Shown here: piece by piece, positions 17,537 through 27,222 of the stretch
How the letters are laid out: the number at the start of each line of letters is the position of its first letter
Numbering within the stretch: the first letter of the stretch is position 1
Assembly: GCF_001678845.1 (NCBI RefSeq)
Contig: NZ_MAIQ01000001.1
Coordinates: 457,146 to 521,145, forward strand
DNA: 64,000 nt
DNA from: Christensenella intestinihominis
Lineage (GTDB): Bacteria > Bacillota > Clostridia > Christensenellales > Christensenellaceae
Direction: 5' to 3'
Notes under the pieces: model-generated
Told to the model about the DNA's origin: nothing
Seen by the model: only the letters and a program-made list of their open reading frames with translations
The model's database searches: none
Position numbers and translations under genes: made by a program

Positions 17537-19347
17537 TTTTTGTTCGCTTTCATCCTCAGCTGATGATCGAGAATCCTTTTTCGGATGCGCAGGCTTTCGG
17601 GAGTCACCTCCAAAAGCTCGTCGTCGCCCAAAAATTCCAGCATCTCTTCCATACTCATGTTTTTCGGCGGGATCAGCCGCAGCGCATCGTCGCTTCCCGA
17701 GGCGCGCACATTGGATGCATGCTTCTTCTTGCAAACATTCACCACAAGGTCCTCGTTCTTCGGCGACGAGCCGACCACCATTCCCATATAGACGGGCGTG
17801 CCCGCTCCGATAAACAGGGTTCCGCGCTCCTGGGCGTTATACAGGCCGTAGGTTACGGCGTCTCCCGTTTCAAAGGCGATCAACGAGCCCACGGAACGTT
17901 TCTCAATATCGCCCTTATAGGGTTCATAGCCGTCAAACACCGTATTGAGGATGCCCTCGCCGCGCGTATCCGTCAGGAATTCCCCACGGTAACCAAATAA
18001 ACCGCGCGCGGGAATTTTAAACTCGATCCGCATGCGTTCACCCTGCGGGGTCATATGGACCATTTCCGATTTACGCGAGCCAAGCTTTTCAATCACACTG
18101 CCTACGCTTTCCGCCGGAACATCGACAAGCAGGCGCTCGATCGGCTCGCACATATGTCCGTCGATGGTTTTATACAGCACCTTCGGCGCGCCCACCATAA
18201 ATTCATAGCCTTCACGGCGCATCGTCTCGATCAGAATCGAAAGATGCATCTCGCCGCGTCCGAGGACCCTAAAGGTTTCCGGGCTTTCCGTTTCATGCAC
18301 CCCCAGGGAAACGTCCTTGCGCAGCTCCGCCATCAGGCGGTCGCGCAGGTGGCGCGAGGTAACATACTTGCCTTCCCTGCCGGCAAACGGCCCGTTATTC
18401 ACGGAAAAGGTCATTTCCACCGTCGGCTCCGATATTTTAACGAATGGAATCGGCTCGAATTCATAAGGCGCACACACGGTGTTTCCAATGTTTACGTTTT
18501 CAAGGCCCGAGAACGCCACAATGTCGCCGGCTTTTGCTTCCTCCACCGCCACACGCTTCAAGCCGTCGTATTGATAGATCGCCGTAACCCGGCCGTTGGT
18601 GCACAGGTCTTCCACATGGTAATCGCACAGGGAAACCTCCTGCCCCGTCTTGATTGTCCCGCGCTCAATCCTGCCAACCGCAATCCTGCCCACATAATCA
18701 TTATAATCAATGGAGGACACCAGCATCTGGAGCGCGCCGTCCGGGTCGCCCTCCGGGGCGGGGATATAGTCCAGTATCGTATCGAAAAGGGGCTTCAAAT
18801 CCGTTCCCTTCCGGTTGGGGTCCATGGTTGCGGTCCCTTCACGCCCGGAGCAATAAATAATCGGGCTGTCAAGCTGCTCGTCCGTCGCATCGAGCTCGAG
18901 GAGCAGTTCCAGCACTTCTTCCCCCACATCGTTCAGCCGCGCATCCGGCCGGTCCATTTTATTCACTACGATAATTACGCGATGATTCAGTTCAAGCGCT
19001 TTCTGGAGCACAAACCGCGTCTGCGGCATCGGGCCCTCAAACGAATCCACAAGCAGCAGCACGCCGTTTACCATCTTCAGCACGCGTTCCACCTCGCCGC
19101 CAAAATCCGCATGTCCCGGAGTGTCTACAATGTTTATTTTTACATCATTATAATAAGTCGCGGTGTTTTTCGCGAGAATCGTAATCCCCCGTTCACGCTC
19201 CAAATCTCCCGAGTCCATTACGCGTTCCGCCACAACCTGGTTGTCCCGGAAGGAGCCGCCTTGCTTCAGCATTTCATCCACAAGCGTCGTCTTGCCGTGA
19301 TCGACGTGCGCAATGATTGCAATATTTCTCAAATCTTTTCTTACCAC
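17533..19347 (-). CDS. typA: Ribosome-binding GTPase TypA/BipA
   Basis: A 604-residue translational GTPase of the EF-G family that assists 50S assembly and stress adaptation. The G1 loop [14 protein letters not shown] is at about 14-27, G3 [15 protein letters not shown] at about 75-89 and G4 NKMDRPDA at about 129-136. EF-G-like domains and the BipA-specific C terminus follow ([22 protein letters not shown] in the C-terminal domain). Length matches the family. The last 4 bases overlap the start of a methyltransferase gene, an arrangement that may link the latter to ribosome biology. Confidence 0.97.
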   Translation of the reverse strand: MVRKDLRNIAIIAHVDHGKTTLVDEMLKQGGSFRDNQVVAERVMDSGDLERERGITILAKNTATYYNDVKINIVDTPGHADFGGEVERVLKMVNGVLLLVDSFEGPMPQTRFVLQKALELNHRVIIVVNKMDRPDARLNDVGEEVLELLLELDATDEQLDSPIIYCSGREGTATMDPNRKGTDLKPLFDTILDYIPAPEGDPDGALQMLVSSIDYNDYVGRIAVGRIERGTIKTGQEVSLCDYHVEDLCTNGRVTAIYQYDGLKRVAVEEAKAGDIVAFSGLENVNIGNTVCAPYEFEPIPFVKISEPTVEMTFSVNNGPFAGREGKYVTSRHLRDRLMAELRKDVSLGVHETESPETFRVLGRGEMHLSILIETMRREGYEFMVGAPKVLYKTIDGHMCEPIERLLVDVPAESVGSVIEKLGSRKSEMVHMTPQGERMRIEFKIPARGLFGYRGEFLTDTRGEGILNTVFDGYEPYKGDIEKRSVGSLIAFETGDAVTYGLYNAQERGTLFIGAGTPVYMGMVVGSSPKNEDLVVNVCKKKHASNVRASGSDDALRLIPPKNMSMEEMLEFLGDDELLEVTPESLRIRKRILDHQLRMKANKK

Positions 19348-19430
19348 TTTATTTCTCCCTTTCTTAAAAACACTTTATTATATACCAAAAAGCACATCTG
19401 CGCAAGGGATTCCCCCACGCGCGTATATGT

Positions 19431-19436
19431 TATAAT
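19431..19436 (+). promoter_or_regulatory. Extended -10 promoter for the U32 gene
   Basis: TGT-TATAAT, a perfect extended -10 ending 26 bases before the ATG at 19463. No convincing -35 is visible. The ribosome binding site AAAGGAGGGG is strong. Confidence 0.55.
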
Positions 19437-19462
19437 AGGTAGGAAACAGAAAGGAGGGGCTT

Positions 19463-21142
19463 ATGGAGCTCTTATCACCTGCCGGCGGGTGGGACAGTTT
19501 AAAGGCCGCCGTGGAAAACGGCGCAGACGCAGTCTATATCGGCGCCCGAAATTTCAGCGCGCGCAACCTCGCGGATAATTTTGACGACCTTGCCGCGGCG
19601 GCGTCCTTTGCGCATGCCGCGGGCGTAAGGCTCTATCTCGCGCTCAATACGCTGGTGCGGGACCGCGAAATTCCCGCGTGGCTTGACACGGCAAGAACCG
19701 CCGTGCAGGCGGGAATTGATGCGTTTATCGTGCAGGACCTCGGCTGTGCAATGCTTCTGAGAGAGCTTTGTCCTTCCTTCCCGTTGCACGCAAGCACACA
19801 GATGACTGCGCATAATATGTCCAATGTGCGCGCCCTCCAAAAGCTTGGATTCCGCCGTATTGTCCTCGCCCGCGAGCTTTCTTTTTCGGAAATTTGCGCC
19901 ATCCGGGAAAATACGGAAACGGAGCTCGAGGTGTTTGTGCATGGCGCGCTGTGCGCCTGCTATTCCGGGCAATGCCTGATGAGCAGTCTTTTTGGCGGGA
20001 GGAGCGCGAACCGCGGCTTGTGTGCGCAGCCCTGCCGCCTCGGCTATTCCGCGAATGGGAAGCAGGGCCGTTTGCTTTCTCCGCGGGACCTCTGCCTGAT
20101 CGACTACATCCCCCGGCTCGCGCAGGCCGGGATCGCAAGCGCAAAAATCGAAGGTCGCATGAAACCCGCGCAATACGTAGGGACGGTCACGCGTATTTAC
20201 CGCAAGGCGCTCGATGGGAGACCCGTTACGGAAAAGGATAAAAGCGATCTTTTGAAGGTGTTCAGCCGCCGGGGATTTACCGACCGCCCCTTTGCAAAAA
20301 GCATTCCTTCCGTTTTTCCGAAAAGCGAGGCGAAAGAACGGCCCGCCCTTCCCGCAGGCCACCCTTTCGGCACTTATGTTCCTTTAAAAAAGGGAAAGCG
20401 TAAAAAGCCCCGTAAGCTGGCCGCACAGGTGCTGACAGCGGAGCAGGCAAAAGCCGTCCTGCCGCTGGCGGATATCCTGTATGTCCCATATTCCGCAAGC
20501 TGGGCAAATGACCTGCCCCGGGACCATGCGCAGGTTATCGGCGCACATCCGCTTATCTCGCATGACGGGGAACAAAGTAATTCCCGTTTCAATTTTGACG
20601 GCGAGCTGCTTACCACGCTTACGGATACGGAAGCAGCATGCAAAATATCGGATGCCTCCCTGCATGCAATGAACGGCCAGACCTTAAAAGCACTGCGCTC
20701 GCTTGGTTATAAACGCGCAACCGTAAGCGTCGAGCTTAACGCGGCGCAAATCGCCGACCTGCCCGATCTTTTGCCGACGGAAGCAATCGTCTATGGCAGG
20801 CTTACCCTGATGACCACTTCGCATTGCCCTATGCGCTGCAACGACAAAAAGCACTGTCCTACCATGGCGGGAAAAGCCCTTCTTACGGACCGCATGGGGA
20901 AAAGCTTTCCCATTCTGCGGGTCGGCCCCGGCTGTCGGGTCGCAATCCTCAATTCCGCGCCCCTTTATATGGCGGATAAGCTCGATTCTGTCAGCGCAAA
21001 TGTGCTCCGGCTTATTTTCACAACGGAATCCCCGAAGCAATGCGCCGGGTTGGTCCGGGAATACCGCCAGGCCATGCAGGGAAAGCCGCATACGCCCCCC
21101 GGTGAATTTACGCGCGGTCATTTTACCCGCGGGGTCAAATAG
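19463..21142 (+). CDS. Peptidase U32-family protein (RlhA/YegQ-like)
   Basis: A 559-residue protein. The N-terminal 'U32' TIM-barrel domain (MELLSPAGGWDSLKAAVENGADAVYIG onward in conserved blocks) carries the family Cys cluster CACYSGQCLMS...RGLCAQPCR near residues 168-192. In RlhA/UbiU/UbiV-type members this holds an iron-sulfur cluster used in prephenate-dependent or O2-independent hydroxylation. The C-terminal part resembles the collagenase-like DUF3656 extension and has a further CPMRCNDKKHC. RNA hydroxylation is therefore at least as likely as proteolysis. AAAGGAGGGG precedes the ATG at 19463. It is monocistronic and divergent from typA. Confidence 0.88.
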   Translation: MELLSPAGGWDSLKAAVENGADAVYIGARNFSARNLADNFDDLAAAASFAHAAGVRLYLALNTLVRDREIPAWLDTARTAVQAGIDAFIVQDLGCAMLLRELCPSFPLHASTQMTAHNMSNVRALQKLGFRRIVLARELSFSEICAIRENTETELEVFVHGALCACYSGQCLMSSLFGGRSANRGLCAQPCRLGYSANGKQGRLLSPRDLCLIDYIPRLAQAGIASAKIEGRMKPAQYVGTVTRIYRKALDGRPVTEKDKSDLLKVFSRRGFTDRPFAKSIPSVFPKSEAKERPALPAGHPFGTYVPLKKGKRKKPRKLAAQVLTAEQAKAVLPLADILYVPYSASWANDLPRDHAQVIGAHPLISHDGEQSNSRFNFDGELLTTLTDTEAACKISDASLHAMNGQTLKALRSLGYKRATVSVELNAAQIADLPDLLPTEAIVYGRLTLMTTSHCPMRCNDKKHCPTMAGKALLTDRMGKSFPILRVGPGCRVAILNSAPLYMADKLDSVSANVLRLIFTTESPKQCAGLVREYRQAMQGKPHTPPGEFTRGHFTRGVK

Positions 21143-21145
21143 CAG

Positions 21146-21183
21146 GGATTAAAAAAAACGCCTTCCGGCGTTTTTTTTAATCC
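21146..21183. terminator. Long perfect bidirectional terminator
   Basis: A 17-base perfect inverted repeat (GGATTA8CGCC / GGCGT8AATCC) with loop TTCC. Its right arm contains the stop codon of the convergent gene on the minus strand. Confidence 0.92.
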
Positions 21184-21608
21184 AGTTCCTGATTTCTCCA
21201 TTTTTCAAATTTTTCGTTGATAACGGGTTCCAACCTGTCGTAATTTTCCCATGTGTCCTCATGGAGATAAACGGCAAATTCCGAATCAACTCCTTCGTTT
21301 GCAAGCGCATCTACAAAATCATCGATATAGGACGAATCATAATATTCCCCTGTGAATTCCAGCGCTTCTTCCACCATCAGGTCTTCCATCAGGGTTTCGT
21401 CAAAGCATTCCATCAAAAGGTCGCGGCCCGTCATTTCCCGGCTGCGCACGCGGTCAAACGCGTCTGCGAATTCCTCCAGCCAGTCTTCCTGAATCAGGTC
21501 GTTATTTACCAGCCACGCAAGGTACATTCCGATATGGGTTCCCGCATTTTCATAGGGAATGCTGTCCGGGAATGTCACTGCGTGCCAATCCATTTTATCG
21601 AAAGCCAT
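21177..21608 (-). CDS. Acidic conserved hypothetical protein
   Basis: A 143-residue strongly acidic soluble protein (many Asp/Glu in the second half). N-terminal signature: AFDKMDWHAVTFPDSIPYENAGTHIG in two conserved-looking blocks, ending in THIGMYLAW. This pattern resembles a small family of unknown function often annotated only as a DUF (I believe DUF7832, low confidence). Acidic proteins of this size are sometimes immunity proteins, but no toxin gene is next to it. The stop lies in the terminator shared with the U32 gene; its own 5' region is short (to sbcC at 21680). Confidence 0.7.
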   Translation of the reverse strand: MAFDKMDWHAVTFPDSIPYENAGTHIGMYLAWLVNNDLIQEDWLEEFADAFDRVRSREMTGRDLLMECFDETLMEDLMVEEALEFTGEYYDSSYIDDFVDALANEGVDSEFAVYLHEDTWENYDRLEPVINEKFEKWRNQELD

Positions 21609-21679
21609 ATGCGTCCTCCTCCATATTTATACACATGATACTCCAAGGCTTTTTCTATTTCAAGGAGACGTCCCGAAAA

Positions 21680-24121
21680 TTAACAATTTATTATCAAATC
21701 GCTTCCCGCGCGGTCTTTCCGCACTTCGATGGTTGTTTCAATGTTTTCTTTCAGCATCTGGACATGTGAAATAATCCCAACCAGCTTGGAACCACCCCTC
21801 ACGCACGCCAGAACGTCAAGCGCATTTTCAATGGAAGCCGGATCAAGCGAACCGAATCCTTCGTCAATAAACAGCGCGTCAATATGAATCCCCCCGCTTT
21901 GGGCCTGCACGACGGTCGACAGTCCAAGCGACAGTGTCAACGCGACCAGGAATTTTTCGCCGCCCGAAAGGCTTTTAACGCTTCGGCGCTCCCCGGAATA
22001 GGAGTCAAACACTTCAAGCCCCAGTCCAACCTTGCGCGCGCGCCCTGCTCCTTCCACCGACCGGTAAAGCTGATACCTTCCGTCATGCACTTTTTTGAGC
22101 AGGACATTTGCTTCCTGGGTGATCGCCATCAGCATAACGCCGAGCACATAGCGCTGCAAGCTGATTCCGTTCGAGCCCCTCAATATTTTGGAGAACTGAT
22201 CCAACTCCACGAATTTTGCAGTCGCCTTTTCAAGCTCTTTTTCATACGCTTCAACCGCACCGGCCGCTTTCTCCAGCAACGCCAAGCCCGCCCGTATTTC
22301 CGCAAGCGCTGCCTCCGATGCTTTCTTTTCTTTTTCCCACCGGCCGAACACTTCCCGAAGGGGCGCAAGCTCAACCGGCTTAACGCCCTGCAATTTTTCC
22401 GCAAGGATTCGCGCGCTTTCTTCCGCAAGCTTTTTCGTTACATAATAATCCTGTATCTTCTGCCGGGCTTCCGCAAGCTCCCGCTCCGGCAAATATGCCG
22501 CACGGAATTCCTCGTCTGTTTGAAACCCTTTCTCTTCACAGGCTTCTTTAAAACGGCTGACCGCTTCGTCGAAAACAGCCTTCGCCCGCGCGCCTTCCTC
22601 CCGGTAAAGCCGCAGGGAATCCTGCGCTGTTTTATATTCCAGCAGCAGCCTTTCCGCATCTTCAAGGAGTTCTTTCAGGTCGGGAAGCTTTTCGGATAAA
22701 TCCTGTATTCCGCCTTTTTCAAGGCCAAGCTTTCTCATACCCTTTTTGCATTCTTCCGCTTCCCGTTCGATAAAAAACAGTTCTTTTTCTTTTTCTGCAA
22801 GCTGTTTCCTCAACGCCTGGATATGGCTTTCCGACTGCCGCACGTCCTGCTCCGTTATTTTTTCCCCCGGCTTCGCCGCCGGAGACGGATGATGGGTATT
22901 CCCGCAAACCGGGCACGCCGCTCCTTCCTCCAGGGTTTCGGCAAGCATATATGCCGCATCTCCCATATAGGCGGAAAAAATCCGCTGATATTCCTCCTCC
23001 GCCTGTCTCAGTTCTTTTTCAAGCGCCTCTTTTTCCCCTGCTTTCTTTGCCTTGTCATGCTGTGAGCGTTCCGCGTACCCGCCGATCAGTGCCGCGCAAC
23101 GATCCAACTGTTGTTTGAGGCGTTCTGCCTGCGTCCCGGCTTCGCCGGACTTCTTCTCATATTCCTTCCATTGCTGCTGGAAGGCCGTAACCTCGCGGCG
23201 CTCCGGCATCAACTGCGCCGCGTTTTCCGCCTGCGCGCACCGCACTTCAAGTCCGCGCATCGCGGCTTCCTGCGCGCCCGCCTCGTCCTCCTTTTTCCGG
23301 GCCTGTTCCCATTCCTCAAACAACGCCTGGATTGCCTGCGCGTTTTTCAGTGCTTTTTCGGCAGCCTCAAGTTGCATAGAAGCGTTCGTACAGTTTTTCT
23401 CCTGCTCCGCAAGCAATTCCTTCTGCGACAGCAAAAGCTTCCCAAGCTCCCCTTCCGTTTCACAGTCATATTGACGCAGAACCGTCTGCAGGCTTTGCTC
23501 TACCCCATCGCGGATATGCTTCAATTCAAGCGCCTGCGCACAAAGCCAATCCGTAATTTTCTGCCACCGCTCCGCCTTGAAAAGCGTTACCAGTATCTTT
23601 TCTTTTTCTGCGGAATCCGCAACCAACAGCTGCTCAAACTTCCCTTGCGGAAGGAGCACAACCTGGCGGAACTGTTCATAGGTTAGTCCCAGAATCTCCT
23701 CTGCCTTTTGGCGCACATTTTTTATCCCCGGGTTTTCAAAAAACGGTTCAAATTCCCCCGCGTCATTTTTGAAAAAAGCATTTTGTGCGGATTGAAGCTC
23801 TTTTTCACCATTGCGCTTGGTACGAACCCGTACTTCGCGCGTAAACCGGTATTGCCTTCCGTTGGTGCAAAAGATAAAATCCACCTTCGTATCCCGGTCA
23901 TCCGCCGCAAAATCGCTTCGCATCGCGGCGATATCTCCGCGCCCGCCGCCGCTGCTTTCCCCAAACAAGGCATAGGTCATTGCATCCAGCACGGTTGTTT
24001 TTCCGGCTCCCGTTTTCCCATGGATTAAAAACAGCCCTGCTTTTTCAAACGCATGAAAATCGATTTCCTGTTTATTTACGTAAGGCCCGAAGGCTTCAAA
24101 GCTCAGCAGTTCCGGCATCAT
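21680..24121 (-). CDS. sbcC: Exonuclease SbcC (Rad50-like ATPase)
   Basis: An 813-residue SMC-like ATPase of the SbcCD nuclease, which opens hairpins and blocked DNA ends. It has Walker A LIHGKTGAGKTTVLDAMTYAL (about 32-52, within two blocks), long coiled coils, the zinc-hook CPVCGNTHHPSP near residue 405, ABC signature SLSGGEKFLVAL and D-loop IDEGFGSLDPASI near the C terminus. It is shorter than E. coli SbcC (over 1,000 residues); the coils are shortened, but all catalytic parts are intact. The start overlaps the sbcD stop by 4 bases (ATGA), so the two are coupled. Confidence 0.95.
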   Translation of the reverse strand: MMPELLSFEAFGPYVNKQEIDFHAFEKAGLFLIHGKTGAGKTTVLDAMTYALFGESSGGGRGDIAAMRSDFAADDRDTKVDFIFCTNGRQYRFTREVRVRTKRNGEKELQSAQNAFFKNDAGEFEPFFENPGIKNVRQKAEEILGLTYEQFRQVVLLPQGKFEQLLVADSAEKEKILVTLFKAERWQKITDWLCAQALELKHIRDGVEQSLQTVLRQYDCETEGELGKLLLSQKELLAEQEKNCTNASMQLEAAEKALKNAQAIQALFEEWEQARKKEDEAGAQEAAMRGLEVRCAQAENAAQLMPERREVTAFQQQWKEYEKKSGEAGTQAERLKQQLDRCAALIGGYAERSQHDKAKKAGEKEALEKELRQAEEEYQRIFSAYMGDAAYMLAETLEEGAACPVCGNTHHPSPAAKPGEKITEQDVRQSESHIQALRKQLAEKEKELFFIEREAEECKKGMRKLGLEKGGIQDLSEKLPDLKELLEDAERLLLEYKTAQDSLRLYREEGARAKAVFDEAVSRFKEACEEKGFQTDEEFRAAYLPERELAEARQKIQDYYVTKKLAEESARILAEKLQGVKPVELAPLREVFGRWEKEKKASEAALAEIRAGLALLEKAAGAVEAYEKELEKATAKFVELDQFSKILRGSNGISLQRYVLGVMLMAITQEANVLLKKVHDGRYQLYRSVEGAGRARKVGLGLEVFDSYSGERRSVKSLSGGEKFLVALTLSLGLSTVVQAQSGGIHIDALFIDEGFGSLDPASIENALDVLACVRGGSKLVGIISHVQMLKENIETTIEVRKDRAGSDLIINC

Positions 24122-25233
24122 TGCGCGTCACCGCCTTTTTGTTCGGCTTCAATTGCTTTCCGGAACCATTTCATCTGGTTTTCATTTGGCTCCTCGCCCG
24201 TATATTCCCGGTAAAACATCATCATAATATCTTCGGGATGAAGGCTTGCCGCTTTTTCTATGGAAAGCGATGTTTCCGTGTTATGTAATTGTTTCCCGAC
24301 AAGCGAAAGCAGGTTTGGATAATAGTTCCTCAGCGTATTGAGTATTTCGACATGGGCATATTCGTCCAGAAGTTCAATTTTCAGATAGTCTTCCCGACGC
24401 GCATCCGTTTCCGCCGCATCTAAAATTTCGCTGTAATTTCCTTTAACGACCCGCAGATCATGCTCCATAAAAAGCACGGCCTCCTGCCGCGAAAAATCGC
24501 TGGTATCGATAACCGTCACGCTCTTTTCTGTATTTGCTTCGGCAAAAGAAAACTTAACGGGCGATCCGCTGTAACGGACATTCCCGCCGATTTCCTGCGC
24601 CCGGTGCAGATGCCCCAGCGCAACATAATCAAAGCCCTCAAACGCATCCGCCCCCACCATGTTCGCGCCGCCCACCATTGCGGAACGGTCGCTTTCCGAA
24701 GGCTGCGCCCCGGTTACAAAGCAATGGGCAATCAAAACGTTATTTCTTTTCCGGTCCTTCCCGATGTGTCTTATCACCGCGCGCATCGCCGCATCATAAC
24801 TCTTGATTTCATCTTCCGGATACAGGTAGCGCACCTCGTCAATTGAGAAATACGGGAGCAGGTGGAATACCGTGTCCTCCGTTTCAACCCGTTTTACTCC
24901 ATCGCGCACACTTCCCGCCACATAAAGCCCGGCACGTTCCAGAAGCGCGCCGCACGAGGAAAGGCGCGCCGCTCCATCATGGTTTCCGGCACAAATAAGC
25001 ACCTTCTTTTTCCGTTCGACGCAAAGCGCCGTCATTGCCTCATTATATAAAGAAATCGCGTCCGCATTCGACACTGCATGGTCGAAAACATCCCCGGCGA
25101 TCATAACCAGGTCGATTTTTTCCACATCCACAATCTCATAAAGCTTTTCAAGGAAAAGCCGCTGCTCTTCAAGCAGGGACACATTATTTAGTGTAACGCC
25201 CAGATGCCAGTCTGAGGTATGTAAAATCCGCAT
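24118..25233 (-). CDS. sbcD: Exonuclease SbcD (Mre11-like nuclease)
   Basis: A 371-residue Mn-dependent phosphoesterase that forms the SbcCD complex with the following gene. Metal-binding motifs are in order: HTSDWHLG (residues 5-12), AGDVFDHA, CAGNHDGAARLS, IAHCFVTG and ALGHLHRAQ. A C-terminal segment for SbcC contact follows. Length is normal. It is the first gene of the sbcD-sbcC pair and overlaps sbcC by 4 bases. Confidence 0.95.
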   Translation of the reverse strand: MRILHTSDWHLGVTLNNVSLLEEQRLFLEKLYEIVDVEKIDLVMIAGDVFDHAVSNADAISLYNEAMTALCVERKKKVLICAGNHDGAARLSSCGALLERAGLYVAGSVRDGVKRVETEDTVFHLLPYFSIDEVRYLYPEDEIKSYDAAMRAVIRHIGKDRKRNNVLIAHCFVTGAQPSESDRSAMVGGANMVGADAFEGFDYVALGHLHRAQEIGGNVRYSGSPVKFSFAEANTEKSVTVIDTSDFSRQEAVLFMEHDLRVVKGNYSEILDAAETDARREDYLKIELLDEYAHVEILNTLRNYYPNLLSLVGKQLHNTETSLSIEKAASLHPEDIMMMFYREYTGEEPNENQMKWFRKAIEAEQKGGDAQ

Positions 25234-25292
25234 TGTTTTCCCTCCGTAAACATCATACCATATTTCATCCGGGCGGCCCAGCGCAAGGATAC

Positions 25293-25326
25293 AAAAAAGC
25301 TCCCGGAAATTCCGGGAGCTTTTTTT
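25293..25326. terminator. Terminator after the alcohol dehydrogenase gene
   Basis: A16-base stem (A6GCTCCCGGAA / TTCCGGGAGCT6) lies between the dehydrogenase stop and the sbcD start. Confidence 0.9.
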
Positions 25327-25329
25327 CGC

Positions 25330-26502
25330 TTAATAAGCCAATTCGAGTACATTACGGATATCCGCCTCGTTGAGCACCGCGAAATGCCCAACCGACCCGT
25401 CGTTGTTTTCCGCACAACGGTGCGCAAGCTCGTCGAGTACCGATTTATCATTGATACCCATATCCCTCAGGGAGGTAGGCATGCTGATCGTCTTTAAAAA
25501 GCTTAGGAACCGTTTGATCCCCTGCGAAACCGTCCAATCCGGATCATTTACATCATATTCCACATCAAAGACGCGCATCGCAAACTGGATAAACCGTTTC
25601 GGGGATTTCCTGTAAACATATTTCATCCACGCCGGGAAAACAACCGCAAGGCCCGCGCCGTGCGATACGTCATATTTTGCCGAGAGTTCATGCTCAATCT
25701 GGTGCGAACCCCAATCTTCCTCGCGGCCCATTCCGAGAGTCCCGTCGTGGGCAATTTTGCACGCCCACATAATCTCCGCACGCGCGTCGTAATTCTCCGG
25801 GTCTGTGACCGCCTTCTTTGCGCTCCGCATCAAGCCGCGCATCACAGCTTCGCTCATCCGGTCCACCACGTCCGTATGCTCCGTCCTGGTGAAATACCGT
25901 TCCATTACATGTGCAATTGCATCCGTAATACCCGCGGCGGTATGATACGCCGGAACCGTAAAGGTAAGCTCCGGATTGAGGATGGAAAACACAGGCCGAC
26001 TGCGGTCGTCCCCATAAGAGAGCTTTGCCATCGTCTTTTCGTTTGTAATAACCATCCCGTCGGAGGATTCGCTCCCGGCGCCCGGAATGGTCAGGATCAC
26101 GCCCACCGGCAGCAATGCCTGTGCCGTTTTCTTTCCAAGGAAATAGTCCCACACGTCATCGCTGTTCGGCGTACCGCACGCAATCGCTTTCGAGGAATCG
26201 ATTACGCTGCCGCCGCCCACCGCAAGAATGAAACCGATGCCGTTTGAACGGCAAATATTAATTCCTTCATAAACCAGGTCAAGCCGTGGATTTGCTTTCA
26301 CTCCCCCAAGCTCGTAAACCGTAATGTTTGCGGCCCGCAGGGATGCGCGCACCCGGTTCAGGAGCCCTGACCGTTCAGCGCTGCCGCTTCCATAATGGAG
26401 GAGAACCTTGTCGCTGTATTTTGCAACTTCCTCCCCACACAGAAGCTCGGTTCCCTTCCCAAATATCACCTTTGTCGGGTTGTAAAAAACATCATTATCC
26501 AT
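25330..26502 (-). CDS. Iron-containing alcohol dehydrogenase (butanol-dehydrogenase type)
   Basis: A 390-residue group III alcohol dehydrogenase of the YugJ/BdhA/YqhD branch, reducing aldehydes to alcohols with NAD(P)H. The nucleotide site has GGGSVIDSSKAIACG near residues 95-110. Metal ligands are expected at the Asp/His of TDAIAHVMERYF, in VSHGAGLAVVFPAWM and in CAENNDGSVGHF. Length is normal. It has its own strong promoter (26543-26571) and terminator. The likely role is redox disposal during fermentation; the substrate is not readable. Confidence 0.93.
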   Translation of the reverse strand: MDNDVFYNPTKVIFGKGTELLCGEEVAKYSDKVLLHYGSGSAERSGLLNRVRASLRAANITVYELGGVKANPRLDLVYEGINICRSNGIGFILAVGGGSVIDSSKAIACGTPNSDDVWDYFLGKKTAQALLPVGVILTIPGAGSESSDGMVITNEKTMAKLSYGDDRSRPVFSILNPELTFTVPAYHTAAGITDAIAHVMERYFTRTEHTDVVDRMSEAVMRGLMRSAKKAVTDPENYDARAEIMWACKIAHDGTLGMGREEDWGSHQIEHELSAKYDVSHGAGLAVVFPAWMKYVYRKSPKRFIQFAMRVFDVEYDVNDPDWTVSQGIKRFLSFLKTISMPTSLRDMGINDKSVLDELAHRCAENNDGSVGHFAVLNEADIRNVLELAY

Positions 26503-26542
26503 ACGGATGTCCTCCTATTATTTTTTATACTTCAATGTTTTA

Positions 26543-26571
26543 ATTTTAGTATGATATGTATACAATGTCAA
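26543..26571 (-). promoter_or_regulatory. Promoter of the alcohol dehydrogenase gene
   Basis: On the minus strand, perfect TTGACA (26566-26571) is followed after 17 bases by TAAAAT (26543-26548). The spacer contains GTATAC palindromes that could hold an operator. Confidence 0.75.
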
Positions 26572-26723
26572 TTGAGCGCTCCCCGCACCCGGGCCTTTTT
26601 TCCGGATTATTGCTTTTGACAGGCAAAAAAGACCCGCCTACGTGGCATTTAAGCACAGGCCGTTCGATAAGACTGGGCAGTGTGGTAACAATATGGGTAC
26701 GCTTCGCTTCTATTTGCCGGGGA

Positions 26724-26924
26724 TCAGAAAAAACGCCCCTCTTTATCCTCCTTTGTCAGTATAAAAAACAGTACATCCGCCACCTCTTGCAGGAAGCCTA
26801 TTGTTTCCTCATGTCCTGCCACCGGAACCGGCTGCCGAAAACATTTTGCTTTCCTCACTTCGTCAATTTTAATTTTTGTCATCTGATACAACAGCCATGC
26901 CTGATCGAATATATTCTTATCCAT
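26724..26924 (-). CDS. Small protein of unknown function
   Basis: 66 residues, starting MDKNIFDQAWLLYQMTKI, mixed helical character, no family recognised. The main support is a very good ribosome binding site (GGAGGGG, five to six bases before the ATG at 26924) and a whole frame in a stretch with no other gene on either strand. It lies in the accessory-looking gap between the alcohol dehydrogenase and the tRNA operon. Confidence 0.55.
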   Translation of the reverse strand: MDKNIFDQAWLLYQMTKIKIDEVRKAKCFRQPVPVAGHEETIGFLQEVADVLFFILTKEDKEGRFF

Positions 26925-27027
26925 AACATCCCCTCCATCTATTAGATGTGAGAGGTTTTGCTATGTTTTGTTTCAGCCCCGGAAACCGTGGTTATCTATT
27001 CCCTACCAATAACAGGAGGAAACATGT

Positions 27028-27162
27028 ATGTTCTTGATTATTATACCCATCGTATTAATTATTGCCTTTGTATGGCTCCTCATCAAGCTTAAGGTGCTGT
27101 GGTGGCTTTTCCTGATCGGCATCGGCCTTATGCTGTGGTGGTTTTTCGCTATACTGCTATAA
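27028..27162 (+). CDS. Tiny hydrophobic membrane protein (44 residues)
   Basis: Encodes 44 residues, almost entirely hydrophobic, in two segments (about 2-19 and 23-44) around a short Lys-Leu-Lys turn. The second segment is rich in Trp (VLWWLFLIG, LMLWWFFAILL). The ATG at 27028 is placed 8 bases after AGGAGG; an ATG four bases earlier opens only a 22-codon frame in another phase. No partner gene is next to it. Proteins of this shape include small membrane regulators and type I toxins, but nothing in the sequence decides between them. Confidence 0.6.
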   Translation: MFLIIIPIVLIIAFVWLLIKLKVLWWLFLIGIGLMLWWFFAILL

Positions 27163-27222
27163 GCCGCGTTCTTCGGCAAATTTCCCCTGATCTGAACTAT
27201 TTACAAATTGTTCATCTTTTCT

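Noticed and set aside
18055-19578. 507-codon open frame opposite typA
   Set aside because: Shadow of typA: a high His/Arg composition with no domain, and the sense frame is a certain gene.
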